A DNA stretch of 64,000 nt from Lucinisca nassula (GCA_963580285.1 OY757011.1:166933406-166997405), one strand, 5' to 3'. Positions 1 through 12,800 are shown, counted from the first letter of the stretch. Numbers and translations are program-made. The notes: a model not told the origin generated them from the letters alone.

Positions 1-136
1 TCGAATGAATGTAAGGATGGAGTTCATGGGTAGATGGGTTGAATGAATGCGTGGGTAGATTGATGGATGGACAAACGGATCTGAACTGTTCATTGTGGCA
101 CGTCAAATGACACCCACAAAAGGGTGTTGTACGGAT

Positions 137-157
137 GAGAGAGAGAGAGAGAGAGAG
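137..157. repeat. (GA)n microsatellite
   Basis: A pure GA dinucleotide run. The preceding ~75 bp is a degenerate GGAT/GAAT repeat. Confidence 0.9.
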
Positions 158-298
158 GTGATCGTTTTGGCAGTCAGTATAATTTGTTAAGTGTGAAAAC
201 AAATTGCTTTGACAAAGGCAGTAATCCACCACGATAATTCCAGGCCTCATAATTTTCAGGCATTTGCAGGATTTCAGGCTTTAAGATCTTATTTTTTT

Positions 299-1832
299 TT
301 GTCGCACCTGCTTGCAGCAGGGTGCGACATAGGCATTCGATTTTCCGTCCGTCTGTTAACATTTACGCCGAATTTCGACATTTACGTCAAAGTTTTTATT
401 TTATAAACCTCAGCTACCATCAAACCTTACATGAAACATCTCATAGACCCTCTCACTTTGTAAGTATCTTTACCTGGTGACTTTGACCTATATTTTGCGC
501 TCCAGTGACTTTGACCATTACGTCAAAGTTTGACATGTACAACAAAGTTTTTGTTTAAGTCAACTACAAACCTCAGCTACCATCAAACCTTACAGGAAAC
601 ATCACGCTGACCTCACTTTGTAAGCAACTTGACTTGGTGACTTTGACCTATATTTTGCGTCCGTTCATCTGTCTGTCTGTTAACATTTACGTCTAAGTTC
701 GACATTTACGTCATCGTCAACTACAAGCTTCAGCTACCATCAAACCTTACATGAAGCATCTTCCTGACCTTCTGACTTTGAAGGCACCTTGACCTGGTGA
801 CTTTGACCTATATTTTGTGCTCCAGAGACTTTGAAGTTGGACATTACGTTGAAGTTTGTATTGTAATCAACTATACGACTAAACAACCATCAAACCTTTC
901 ATGAAACTTCATCCTAAGCTCCTGACTAGACAAGCACCTTGACCTATATTTTACGCTCTGGTGACTTTGACACAAATTAAGTTGATGTTCCAGAATTTGT
1001 CAAATAAAAGGCTTACAACCATAAAATCTTTCATAGTGCTTCTCCTAGATGTACTGACTCTGCAGGTACATGTGTACCTTGACATGGTGACCTTGACCTA
1101 TATTTTACTCTCCACAGACTTTGACACATTTTACATCAAAGTTCCAGATCTCCTCAAATAACAGGCTCACAACCATAAAATCTTGCATAATGCTTCTCCT
1201 AGATGTACTGACTCTGCAGGTACCTTGACCTGGTGACCATGACCTATATTTAATGCTCCAGCGACTTTACACATTTTACGTCGAAGTTCCAGATCTCTGC
1301 AAATAATAGGCATACAACCATCAAATCTTGCATGGTGCTTCTCTTACATTTACTGACTCTGCGAGTACTTTGACCTGGTGAACTTGACCTATATTATGCG
1401 CTGTAGTGACTTTAACACATTTTACGTCAATGTTCTATATGTCCTAAAATAAATGGCCTACATCCACCAAGCCTTGCATAGTGCTTCTCCTCGATGTACT
1501 GATTTGGCACATACCTTGATGTGGTGACCATGGCCTATATTTTTTGGTCCAGTGACTTTAACACATTTTACGTCAATGTTCTATATGTCCTAAAATAAAT
1601 GGCCTACATCCACCAAGCCTTGCATAGTGCTTCTCCTCGATGTACTGATTTGGCACATACCTTGATGTGGTGACCATGGCCTATATTTTTTGGTCCAGTG
1701 ACTTTGACACATTTTACATCAACTACCAACTATTAATAATGAAATTTACTTGTTTAATGACAATGTTCTGATTGTGGCTTCTGTGACTTTTGCCCCTGGC
1801 AGGTGCGACGCCGCCTTCTGGGGAATTCTTGT
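299..1832 (+). mobile_element. HINE-A copy 1
   Basis: The 5' hairpin GTCGCACCTG...GGGTGCGAC is at 301-328. Core repeats contain 'cttgacctggtgactttgacc'-like units of about 120-145 bp. The inverted 5' arm CAGGTGCGAC is at 1800-1809 and the end is AATTCTTGT. One core unit is tandemly duplicated almost exactly (about 1425-1570 and 1571-1716, period 146). A 21-bp direct repeat (19/21) flanks the element at 270-290 and 1836-1856. Confidence 0.8.
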
Positions 1833-1891
1833 CTTGATTTCAGTCTTTAAGATTTTGGATGTTCTTCCTATATTCTGTTTAATGTGACCAT

Positions 1892-2101
1892 CTAACCCTT
1901 ATTCTACTGACAAAAATGTTTGGCACATTCATTTCTGACTATTCACCAATCAATTTACTTGATATAAATAATGTATTTGTTCAATGTACAAACTGCATTA
2001 CAAACAGTGTAGATCCTGTTCAGAAGCCATCTGATAGGGATCTACACTGTTTTCAAAGGTAAATGTTTGTTGTGTTCAGCAGAGTTACTGATAAGGGTTA
2101 A
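1892..2101. mobile_element. piggyBac-like MITE, degenerate
   Basis: The left end CTAACCCTTATTCTACTGA and right end CTGATAAGGGTTAA are imperfect inverted repeats. The central palindrome CAAACAGTGTAGATCC...GGATCTACACTG is at 2001-2053. The left TTAA has mutated to CTAA. Confidence 0.7.
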
Positions 2102-2857
2102 GGCTGCAAAATTGGACCTTTTCAGGCATGGAAAAGCTTGGTCAGTATGAGACCTGTAATTCTTAAACACTTATAAAGGTTGATAGTTCTTAAACACTTA
2201 TAAAGGTGAGAATAATTGTGACTGCTAATTAAAGGCGATGCGTAAAGTCCTTGGCTTTTTTGGCTAATGGTGGCCAACATCCATGAAAGGCTAAATGAGC
2301 CCCATACATTTTATGAACCAAGTTCTTTTTGTTTAAAAAATGCTTTTATACCAACTTCTCTGTATATAACCCCATCGCATTATTCATCTTTGAAATCTAT
2401 ATCTGACTGTCGAAGACTCTTTTACGTAATGTCTGAGTTGTGCAAAAATATCAGAATTTGTTTATCAGTTAATTTTTTCTTTTTTTTTTTTGATGGAAGA
2501 ATTTTCCAATATATTTGAATAGGGTTTTTTTTTTTGGAATGCATACTATCAAACAGACTATGGGTACTACCCAGTAAGCACATAATGAGTATGTAACGTC
2601 GTGTCAATGTAATACTTTGCTTTATATTTATAAGCTAAAATATTTGTTTTGTTATGCATAAACTTATTGGAAATATTTATATGAGGAGATTTCGTTAATA
2701 TTAATATACATCCAACAGTAAAACCCTGTCGGTAGCACTGAATCCGGTTATGGATGCGCAAAAGATATAGATAAAGTATATAAGGGGATTTTATCATTAA
2801 CAGTGCAAATAAACTACCGGTAACTTGTATCTGAGCGCACTTTCACCTTTCAGCTTC
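2102..2857. other. AT-rich stretch without recognised features
   Basis: I see no exon or known repeat end. A 24-bp unit ('ttcttaaacacttataaagg') occurs twice in tandem at 2159-2206. Short ORFs here have no recognisable domain. Confidence 0.5.
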
Positions 2858-3068
2858 TTAACCCTTACCTTGCTGTTCACGACAACCCCTATCTTTGCAA
2901 ACGGTGTAGATCCTGATCAGATGGCTTTCAGAAGCCATCTGATCTGGATCTACACTGTTTGGCATTCAGTTTATGAATTTGTAGCAATAAATTACATCAA
3001 GTAATTTGATTGGTTGACAGACAGAAATGGGTGTGGCTTAAATGAATATTCAGCCAGATAAGAGTTGA
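2858..3068. mobile_element. piggyBac-like MITE with central palindrome
   Basis: The left TTAA is at 2858-2861, followed by CCCTTACCTTGCTG. The right end CAGCCAGATAAGAG is followed by TTGA (mutated TTAA). The central hairpin spans about 2903-2961. It is the same subfamily as 41654-41858. Confidence 0.8.
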
Positions 3069-3598
3069 GATGTAAGTATTTACTACACTGAAATACATAC
3101 AATTTACAGACACAAGATATGCTTCATGCAACACAAACATTTGCTATGGTCACCCCATGATGGGGCCCATTCGTGTGGCTGGCGTGGACAAAGGCTAATA
3201 ACAAATTATTTACTTCCTAACAAACAAACACACCACTACGAATGACTAAACAGGCAAAGAAAATAATTCAAATGAAATAAACAAATTATTGTAGTCTGCA
3301 AATTATTTGCAGTGAAAAGAAGCTTTCATTTCAAAAATTGGTTAAGAATAGCTTTAAAGGATTTTCCCGTAATTAAATGTGCAAAGCACACGGACACGAG
3401 AGTGCGTGTCCGTGTACCTGTGAGGTAAAACATGATATGAGAGAAGCATCATGCGATTGCCACTTTGGCGTTATCTGTAAACACACCCCTACAAATAAAA
3501 CGGGTGATAGCTATAACAGGAAACTGATAAAAGCAAAGACCTACTTTTGTATGAAAAGTTGGCCGTTTTGAGCCTTTGAAAACTAATATGAATTTTAA
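3069..3598. other. Unassigned stretch with one short hairpin
   Basis: No gene is recognised. The hairpin CACGGACACG...CGTGTCCGTG lies near 3389-3415. The overlapping 64-codon ORF (3377-3571) has no recognisable motif. Confidence 0.4.
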
Positions 3599-3603
3599 AT
3601 TTT

Positions 3604-3735
3604 GAATTTATATGCATCACCTATTTGGATGTTCACCAGTAAACATCCAAATAAGTGATGCATATAAATTCAAAATTTAAACACCAGTGAACATCCAAAT
3701 AGGTGATGCATATAAATTCAGAGTGCATCTTATAA
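3604..3735. repeat. Fold-back palindrome at the LINE 3' side
   Basis: The ~35-bp arm AATTTATATGCATCACCTAT... occurs once forward (about 3604-3640) and twice inverted (about 3644-3681 and 3686-3722), giving a long hairpin plus a tandem arm copy. It lies directly after the last RT codons. Confidence 0.75.
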
Positions 3736-4377
3736 AAGAAGATTAAAGAGAACTGCTCAGCCTCACAACGGGCCTCCAACGATGGCCATTCCAGCTCATC
3801 AAGCATATCGCCAACACTACTTTTGTTCAGCCATCGCCTACAGGTCCATCGGGCAGCCATCCTCTGAACCTTCTCAACCTGTTGAATCTGAGTTTAAACA
3901 TGGGGGTGGTGGGGGGGTTGCAAACAGTTGATGCATACTCAAGTTGAGGTCGAACCAATGTTTTGTATGCAACATCCTTTGTCTGCCTAGGACTAGGAGC
4001 TAAAGCCAAATAGCATCTAAGAAATCCGAATGTCCTAGTTGCTCAGAAATATGACCCCAATCCAGGTTATCAGTGATGGTGATGCCAAATTATTTATATT
4101 TTGCGGACTGGACATGCTCAAGTATATGCTGATGTAGTAAGTAGTCGAATTTAATATGCTTGCCTGGAGGGTGCCGTGACACCCTAATTGAATGACATTT
4201 GGCCACATTGAACTTCATTTGTCAATCTACCTCCCAACATGCTAGGCTATCTCGGTCATCTTGGTAGATAAGGCAGTCAGAAGGAATATATATATTCCTA
4301 TACAAAACACAATCATCAGCAAACAAATGAACAGATGACCTGATGTTATCCAGAAGATCATTGATAATTAACCCTTG

Positions 4378-4580
4378 TCCTGCTGAATATTTAATTATGT
4401 CACACCCACTACTGATTATCAGCCAATCAGATTACTTGATGCAAATTATTGCAACAAATTCATAAACTGGATGGCAAACAATGAAGATCCTGATCAGATG
4501 GCTTCTTCAGAAGCCATCTGATCTGGATCTACGTTGTTTCAAAGATAAGGCTTATCCGGGCTCAGCAGGACAAGGGTTAA
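4378..4580. mobile_element. piggyBac-like MITE inserted in the LINE RT
   Basis: TTAA at 4378-4381 and 4577-4580 flanks a 195-bp element with ends CCCTTGTCCTGCTGA and inverted TCAGCAGGACAAGGG. The central palindrome is about 4480-4545. Excising it with one TTAA joins the two RT segments in frame, proving target and insertion. Confidence 0.93.
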
Positions 4581-4911
4581 CAAGAAAAGGACCGGCCCAA
4601 GTACCGAACCTTGAGGGACACCAGACAAAATGGAGGACTATCAAAGTGCTCAGCCCATATTTTCAAGATAGCCTCTTTGTCCGTCAGAAAACTACATGTA
4701 GTTTCATCTGCACTGAGGTGAGGAGTGGTTCCTGAGCTCTGGGGACCATGAACTGTCTTTAGTGCAGCAAAGAACTTCTTCATATTCTTTCTGTCTGCAA
4801 ACGGCTGGATTTCATCAGCATTGTTGCTCAGTCAGGAGTCTTGCATGTCTCTGAGTCTAGTTTGGACTTTTGCATATATCTGAGGTGATTCTTATGAGTA
4901 CAAACAATATA

Positions 4912-5117
4912 CAGTAAAATTCCTATATTAAGACCACCTTCGGGACTGTTCAAAAGTGGTCTTTAAGACCACTTTTGAACAGTCCCAAAGGTGGTCTCTG
5001 ACCAGAGGAAACTGTATGCAGAAAACACAAAGAAAAAATAACTGCAGCCTACTAAATAAGCTTTTTAAAGCAGAATTAGTCTTAATTTTAGGTGGTCTTA
5101 ATAGCGGAATTTGACTG
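4912..5117. mobile_element. pogo-like MITE (family O)
   Basis: Terminal inverted repeats are CAGTAAAATTCC-ATATTAAGACC and, on the other strand, CAGTCAAATTCCGCTATTAAG. A TA target precedes the left end. An internal palindrome at 4931-5007 has ~33-bp arms (AGACCACCTTCGGGACTG... inverted). Other copies are at 11967, 29631 and a fragment at 8101. Confidence 0.82.
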
Positions 5118-5130
5118 TTTATTTTATAGA

Positions 5131-5290
5131 AGCCTCTGTGGTGCAGTGGTTACGCTACTCGCCTTGCAAACCAGGGATCGCAGGATTGATCCCGGGCTTC
5201 TCCAGACTTTCGGATGAGTCTTTAAACCGAGGTCCCGTCTCTGTATGACCTTAGCTGTTGGTGGGACGTAAAACTAAAACTCACTCACTT
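5131..5290 (+). mobile_element. tRNA-derived SINE
   Basis: The A-box-like GTGGTGCAGTGGTTAC is followed by the B-box GGATTGATCCC (5183-5193), a tRNA-unrelated body and the tail AAAACTAAAACTCACTCACT. The acceptor stem does not pair, so it is not a working tRNA. Confidence 0.75.
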
Positions 5291-5426
5291 CACTGTATAT
5301 TTTCACATAAAAATAAGAAAATTCTTCATACATGTAATTTATTGTCTGTAGCTTCCGGTAGTATTTTTAGGCTATTGAGGAAGAGTTACCCTAATGGTCC
5401 TAAGTATTAGGACAGATAGGCCTAAG

Positions 5427-5508
5427 CAAACAGTGCAGATGCTGATCAGGCTGCTCCTGAAGAAGCAATTTCATCAGGGATTAGTCTGATCAGAGCCTAC
5501 ACTGTTTG
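5427..5508. repeat. Isolated copy of the CAAACAGTGTAG hairpin
   Basis: The arms CAAACAGTGCAGATGCTGATCAG and CTGATCAG-GCCTACACTGTTTG enclose a loop. This is the central palindrome of the piggyBac-like MITEs without visible TTAA ends. Similar bare copies lie near 10231, 42428 and 57310. Confidence 0.65.
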
Positions 5509-5523
5509 GCATTCCGTCTGTAT

Positions 5524-6549
5524 TTTATGCCCCCGCATCGGATGATGCCGGGGGCATGTAGTTTTTTGGTTTTCCGTACATGCGTCCTTGGGTACGAGCT
5601 TCCGAATGTACGTCCTTCTGGACGAAAGTGTGTACGTACGTACGTGCGTAATCCTGTTAGACTCAGGTTAAGGTTTTTGGATGTGGTTTATATTTCGTAT
5701 GATGATAGGTATGGGTCCAAAGTTTTACCCAGCAATACCCCCACACCTACCCATGGTCTCAAGGTCACGGACTTAGAAATTTTTAATGTTTAAGTCTCAG
5801 GTTAAGGTTTTTGGTCAGGGTAGAACTTGAGCTCATATTTTTCAAACCATGCAATAGATGTGGTTTATATTTAGTATGGTGATAGATATGGGTCCAAAGT
5901 TTTATCCAGCAATACCCCCACACCTACCCATGGTCTCAAGGTCAAGGTCACGGACTTAGAAATTTTTAATGTTTAAGACCCAGGTTAAGGTATTTGTACC
6001 AGGTAGAACTTCAGCTCATAGTTTCTAAACCATGTAATGAATTTGGTTCATCTTTGGTATGATGATAGATATAGGTTCAAAGTTTTATTCAGCAACACCC
6101 CCACCCATACCCATGACCTCAAGGCCAAGGTCACATACTTAGAAATTTCTATTGTTTAAGAACCAGGTTGACATATTTGTACCAGGTAGAATTTGAGCTT
6201 ATATTTTCCAAACCATGTAATGAATTTGGTTCATGTTTGGTATGATGATAGACATAGGTTCAAAGTTTTATTCATTAATGCCCCCACCCATACCCATGAC
6301 CTCAAGGTCAAGGTAACATACTTAGAAATTTTTAATGTTTATGACTCAGGTTATGGTATTTGTACCAGGTACAACCTGAACTTTTATGATTCATTTGGTT
6401 CACATTTGGTTTGATGATAGATACAGGTCCAAAGTTTCATTCAGCCATAACCCTGCCCCTGCTGCATGACCTTAAGGTGATTGGGGTGGGGGTGTGTGTG
6501 AGGTAGGTCCCTGGGCGGAGGCATTTGTGTTGTATTGACACATTTCTAG
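5524..6549 (+). mobile_element. HINE-B copy 1
   Basis: The 5' hairpin TTATGCCCCCGCATC...GATGCCGGGGGCAT starts near 5524. A short TACG/TCCG region follows, then four or more core repeats of about 150 bp ('caggttaaggtttttggtcaggg'). The 3' stem GTGTTGTATTGACAC precedes CTAG at 6546-6549, with TTT following. Confidence 0.82.
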
Positions 6550-6716
6550 TTTGTTACTCATTACTGGATCAGAGAACAAAGTTGTTATAATTTTAGGAGA
6601 ATTACAGCAAGTGCTCAAGGTGTCCCAATTTTTAGGACTTTTATGGTAGAATCATCTGCGGTATTAAACAAGCTGTCAGTACTTGATTCATTGATGTTTT
6701 ACTGTATATTTTTCAG

Positions 6717-6801
6717 GCAAATTCTTAAGAAAAGAAAAGTATTTGAATACAAGCTGAGAAGGCAGACCAAGATGAAAGATGACTACCTTCATTACATTCA
6801 G
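6717..6801 (+). CDS. UTP6: UTP6 exon (a), N-terminal region
   Basis: The acceptor TTTTTCAG precedes G + 28 codons, beginning QILKKRKVFEYK and ending HYIQ. The donor is GTAATG. The first base completes a codon from an exon not seen in the window. It corresponds to human residues around 32-59, where the conserved K(I/L)-R-R-T/K motif lies. Confidence 0.93.
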
Positions 6802-9800
6802 GTAATGCCAACTTCCGGTAAAAATTGTGTTGTTGTTTTAACAGGATCAAGCATGAGCATCCAGTTCAGTCTTGAATATACCCTATATGCTCTGACAGAC
6901 AGAACATGCTCTAAGCCTGCCCAGGTAAAGCAGTGCGAGTCGGACCGTCCATGCTTATATACCCTTTTGGTTTCATTGGGCGACAGGGCTTGAGATGTCA
7001 TTTCAGCTCATTGTCAGGTTAAAGTCCCACAAAATTGGAAGCAATGTCTCCAAAATGACCTATACAGTAACCTATACGTTAAACCTCAAATTAAACACAA
7101 CTAGATCTGCAGTCGATGGTAAACCATCGCAAATACCCACTTTTTCTATTAATAACACTAATGACTATGTATTAGCTAGCCAAAACTACATGTAAGTTAA
7201 AAAAAGTTGCAAAGAACATTCTAACTGATAAGCAAAGTTTCAGAAGTGTAACATTTATAGTTTAGAAGATATGGCAAAGTCATACTTTTTGACCTTTGAC
7301 CTTGGGGTTATGTTGAAGTCCACCTAAAGCATCCCAATTTATTCTATATTCCAACAGCCATCCAATAACCAAGTTTCAGAAGTGTAACTCCCAATAGTTT
7401 AGAAGATATGTCAAAGTCATACTTTTTGACCTTTGACCTTGGGGTCGAGGTCACACCAAAAGTAGCCCAACATATTCTATATTCCAAGGGCCATCCAATA
7501 AGCAAAGTTTCAGAAGTGTAACTCCAATAGTTTAGGAGATATGGCAAATCATAATTTTTGACCTTTGACCTTGGGGTCATGTTGAGGTCAAGGTCACACC
7601 AAAAGTATCCGTATTTATTCTATATTCCAAGGGCCATCCAATAACCAAAGTTTCAGAAGTGTAACTCTAATAGTTTAGAAGTTATGGCAAAATCATACTT
7701 TTTTACCTTTGACCTTGGGGTCAAGGTCACACCAAAAGTAACCTGACATATTCTATATTCCAAGGACCATCCAATAAGCAAAGTTTCAGAAGTGTAACTC
7801 CAATAGTTTAGGAGATATGGCAAATCATAATTTTTGACCTTTGACCTTGGGGTCATGTTGAGGTCAAGGTCACAAAAAAGTTGCCCACTGCCATCTACAT
7901 TCCATGTACTATCCACATGCAAAGTTTCGAAAGTGTAACTTCAGTGGTTGCAGAGGAGATCCAATCACAAGAAACATGACGGACGGACAGACAGACAGAC
8001 GGACGGACAGACGGACTGACGCCGGATCGAACTGTGGTACGAAAACAATATACCCGATTTTTCTTTGAAAAAGCGGGTATAAAAAAAAAAAAAAAAAAAA
8101 AGAGTTAGTCTTATTTTTAGCTGGTCTCAATTGTGGAGTTTCACTCTACTTTCTACATGTCATCCAGCTTTTGTTTTGTTTGAATTAAGGTTAAATGTCC
8201 CCATCCGCACTATTTAGGTCATCTTGGAGACATTGCTTCCAATTTTGTGGGACTTTTACTGGACATTGAGATGAAATGCATGTCAAGCCCTACCACCCAA
8301 ACAAATCAATAGGGTTTTCTTGCAGGGAAGGTCAGACTCACTCCATTATACCTGAGTGGTGTGTAGTCAGTTTCAGATGTGCGTGAAAGCACCATGCATT
8401 CCAGTCTATTTCTCCAAGCCCTGATGGGCCAGGGCGCCGACATCTAGTGATTAATATCTCAAGGTAAGTTTGGAGTAACACCAGAAACATCTTCAGAAGT
8501 CATCTGAGCTGGATCTGTACTGTTTGCAAAGGAAGAGCACATCCTGGTTCAGCAGGTTAACCCATTGTATGCTAGTGGACTCTTCCACTGCTATATGTTT
8601 GTCATAGATGTATAAGGGGTGTCAGTCTTTTTCTTTTGTATTCTATTTTTGATGGAAAATTCTGTTAGCAAATAGTGCGGGCCCTGATCAGACGCCACAT
8701 TCTGCGGCGTCTGATCTGGGCCTGCACTGTTTGCCAGGTACCCCTTTAGGGATTTCCCGCATACAATGGGTTAAGAGATGGTGTTCCTTGTTTCTTCACA
8801 AAAACATTTACTGTGCACATTGAGACGATTCAGCCAAGTACATACATTTCTAACATGTACTTGCTAGGCAAGAAACATTGTTCTTTCTCAAATACCCACA
8901 ACATGTTTCTCATTGAGGTGAGTCTAAGAGGTTCCAACATGCTCATAACCATCAATAAAGACAATTATTCCTTGTTACTCAACCTCATCTTGTATGTGTG
9001 TGTTATAGTTTTACATCCCAACAACTGTTAACCCTTGTCCTGCTGAGCCCGGATATGCCTTATTTTCCAAACAATGAAGATCCAGATCAGATGGCTTCCG
9101 ATGAAGCCATCTGATCAGGATCTACATTGTTTGCCATTTAGATTGTGAATGTGTTGCAATAATTTGCATCAAGTAATCTGATTGGTTGATAATCGGTAGC
9201 AGGTGTGGCATATATGAATATTCAGCAGAACAAGGGTTAAAGGTCATATGGAGATCAGACCTGTTTAAAGGCTCATCTGAAAGTCTGGAGAACCCTATAA
9301 TAGAACCCATGGCCACTAGTTTATGAGGCAAGTAGCTTAACCACTACACCATGGACATCCTCATCTCATAGCTCATAGCAACAGATAAGGTAAGTTTTTT
9401 GTGATAATTGAAGGATAGTTTTGACAATTCTCCATAAAAACCTATGTTGCGAGTATTCATTTGAACCAACCGGCTGAGGTGGTTCTTATGTAGGTTTATA
9501 TGGAGAAATAAGGAAAAATATCCTTCAATTTTTGTATCTCATATCTGGAGTTTGGTTAAGTCTGATTTGGCTTCAAAATGTGCATGATCAGTGTCTTCGC
9601 AGGGCACACATTGCAAAGCATATTTATTGATCAGTTGCTGTACGTACACCACAACCTCTTTATAACACTATAAATGGGGTCCAATGCAGAAACCGTATTA
9701 GTTAAACAACCCTGTTATATCCAAACAAAAATGTATAGATTACATAGAAATAAATGGTCATTTTTCTATGTAATCTATACATTTATGGGATCCATCCTGA

Positions 9801-12800
9801 AGCTGTGTTATATCCATAACCATGTTATAATGGATCATGTTATAGTGAGGTTGTGTACATATATTAACATATATTGAGAGGTCATTTATAATCTCATCTT
9901 GACAGTTTTAATGCATTTAACCTGCCCTTGCCAAATATTCATTATGCTACACTTGTGTCTAATTTTAACCCTTGTCCTGCTGAGCCCGGATATGCCTTAC
10001 CTTTCAAACAATGTAGATCCAGATCAGATGGCTTCTGAAGAAGCCATCTGATCAGGATCTACATTGTTTGTCATCCAGATTGTGAATTTGTTGTAATAAT
10101 GTGCACCAAGTAATCTGATTGGTTGATAAACAGTAGTGGGTATGGCATAATTGAATATTCAGCAGGACAAGGGTTAAGCCATTAGAATTGCATGTTTTAA
10201 ATTTTTACCATGGATTCAGATGCAGAATGGAAACCACTATAGGTCCTGATCAGCTGGATTCCGAGCAACAAGCTGATCATGAGCTATACTGTTTTCAAAA
10301 AATGCTATATCTTGGTGAATCAGAAATTCAGAAGTTCAAACATCAAAACTTTGTCATTTCTGAATAAAACCCGAAAGTGTGGGTATGAGTTTTCTGAATT
10401 AAATCAAAAGAAACATTTCATTACCAAAATTTCCCGACTTTGTTACAATTTTTGGATTAGACTCTTTTCTCCAGCTTTCCTGAAGAACCAAACCGTATAC
10501 GCACCCAGGTCCGCGCATTTGATAGTCGAACTTATCGCAGGGTGATAGTAAAAACTAATACCCACAGGCCTATGGGAGTTTTGTTTGGGAAAGTCACATT
10601 AGGTATAATAATATACATTATTAATTGTGTGTGTGTGTGTGAATTCGGGTTTAACGTCGCTTTCAACAATTTTTCAGTCATATCACGACGGTGTCTGGTT
10701 GCGACAGGGAGCTCAATGCTCACGTTTATAGTGCTGCCTCACTGAAGTATCATGTCCCAGACACATTACATGATACCACACCCAGTCACATTATCCTGAC
10801 ACTGGATCGACCAGTCCTAGCTCTTCCCCGTAAACCTGAGTGCCACGCGAGGAGCAGCTAGTACCATTTTAACGACTTTGGTATGTCGCGGCCCGGACGG
10901 GCCTCCATGGCCTAGTGGATAAGAGCGCTGACTCTTAGTCATTAGGTCTCTCACCGCCGTAGGTTCGAGCCTCGCTCGGGCCACGTGTGAGACGCCAAGT
11001 TCTGCAACGGAAGGTCAGGTGGTTTTTCTCTGGGTACTCCGGTTTTCGCCCACCTCTGATTAACGATCGGCTCGATATGAGTGAAATAATCTTGAAAGGG
11101 CCGTAAAACCCAAACCAAAAAAAAAAAAAAAAATGTCGCGGCCCGGGATCGAACCCCAGACCTCCCGTTCCCCGGAGCGGACACTCTTCCAACTGAGCTA
11201 TCGGGGCCGGTACATTATTAATTGACTATCCTGTATTGATTGGAGGTCATCCATATTAACACCAGGTTAAATAATATTAACTGAGGTCAAAAATTCATGA
11301 TTTTTTAATTGTGTCAATTAATAAAATTGTCATTGATCAAGTAATTTCGCAATGACCCAGTTACAGGTCCTCGGTCAGCTGCAGCAGACCTCAGACCTGT
11401 ACCTGGGCCAATGCAAAATTACTTATATTATTAACTAAATTGTCACCATCCTATTTGTATTTCAGTATGAAATTAACATGTTGGCATTGGTGAGGAAAAG
11501 AAGAGAGGTGAGTGAATATGACAAATAACAGTAAGGTTTTACATAATTTAACAGCCACATCATGAGAAAACCTGTTTTGCCAAACAATTAAGGTGTAGAT
11601 CAGCATGTGCATCTGTGCAGTCTGATCAGCGCCTTTGTGTCTGCTGTTTGGATAGTACTGTACTGTCAATGTGAAGGTTATATTGTCCTTGCTCACACAG
11701 GAACTTGAAAGGGGTAATCTTCTATGCTGTCTCCACCCAGATTCCATGGAATTTTCACATTTGGTCCATGCTGTTTCTTGTGAATCTGTCAAGAATAGCA
11801 TGGGTTTAGCATGAAGCCATGACTTGCATCTTGAAAAGTAATATTATATTGCATACACATATTTGCTAAAAATGTTCAGGAAATTATGTTCTGGTCACTC
11901 TTTACGTTAGGCTACAGCTCCAAGCAAAATTGAAAGTACACCTCTGAAATATATTCATAAATTGCAGTGAAATTCCGCTATTAAGACCACCTAAAATTAA
12001 GACTAATTCTCCTTTAAAATACATATTCAAAAGGTTTTGGTCAATCTTTCTGTGTGTTTTCTGTACTCAGTGTCTTTCAAGGTGGCCTTATTATAAGAAT
12101 TTTACTGTATGTCAAAATGTGCCCAAATTATACATACCCTATACCTCTGCATGCAGCTATAGCTCATAAACTGACTTTGTGGTCAAGGCTTTTTTTTTTA
12201 CCCCATTCTAATCAACTAAATTGAATTAAATGACACAAAATATCAGTATTTAGAGAAAATCTATGGCCCAGTAAATGTGCCATTGGTAATAAAGCCTGGA
12301 AATTCAGCAATTTTCGTCGAATGTCGGATTCCCTTTGCTAAATATATATATATATTTTTAAGTGGTCCTGACACCTAAGTGCAGAATGTGGAGATGCACT
12401 TGCATGCTGAATGTTAAAAATTCTATGGGAGAGCCCATTTTCATATTCTTGACCTTAAGAAACTTAAAGTGTGGACACCAGCTGACAAGGACACCCCACC
12501 CATCGGGGCTTGAAGAAATAGATTGGGCTGCACGATGCTTCCACGCAGAGCTGATACTGACCGTACATGAGTACCGGTAATCCACTTAGAATGTCTAAGT
12601 CTGCCCAGGAAAATTGCTGCGAGTAGGCCCGTCCATGGTTATAAATCCTATTGGTTTCAATGGGCGGCAGGGATTAACATGTCACTTCATCTCAGTGTCA
12701 GGTAAAAAATCCACAAAATTGGAAGCAACATCTCCAAAATTACATAAATAGTATTGACGGGGACATTAAACCTCAAATCAAACAAAACAAAACCAGCTGA

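Larger units (their letters stand above)
3600..4890 (-). pseudogene. Non-LTR retrotransposon (LINE) reverse-transcriptase remnant
   Basis: Read on the minus strand, 4890 to 4620 gives a linker typical of CR1/Jockey-like elements (FFAALKTVHGPQSSGTTP, then LTDKEAILKIWAEHF). The N-terminal RT part is deleted, and then SGVPQGSVLGPVLFL follows. After a MITE insertion come NDLL, FADDCVLYR (the catalytic ADD form of the RT motif), LVRPQLEYAS and the C-terminal SSVGDMLDELEWPSLEAR. Frameshifts and stops (for example a Trp-to-stop near KYLG) make it dead. The region at 3605-3735 is a fold-back. Clade assignment is inference. Confidence 0.85.

Noticed and set aside
2267..2518. ORF starting MVANIHERLNE considered as UTP6 first exon
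   Set aside because: The first eleven residues faintly resemble the UTP6 N-terminus. The conserved PELEQ-ER-GLF segment is absent and no donor in the right phase (leaving two bases) follows.
3377..3571. Cysteine-rich 64-residue ORF as a secreted peptide
   Set aside because: No signal peptide-like hydrophobic stretch, and part of it is a DNA hairpin. Nothing supports expression.
10897..11212. Pair of real tRNA genes
   Set aside because: Both tRNA-like heads continue into SINE bodies with tails and target duplications, and their acceptor and anticodon stems are defective.
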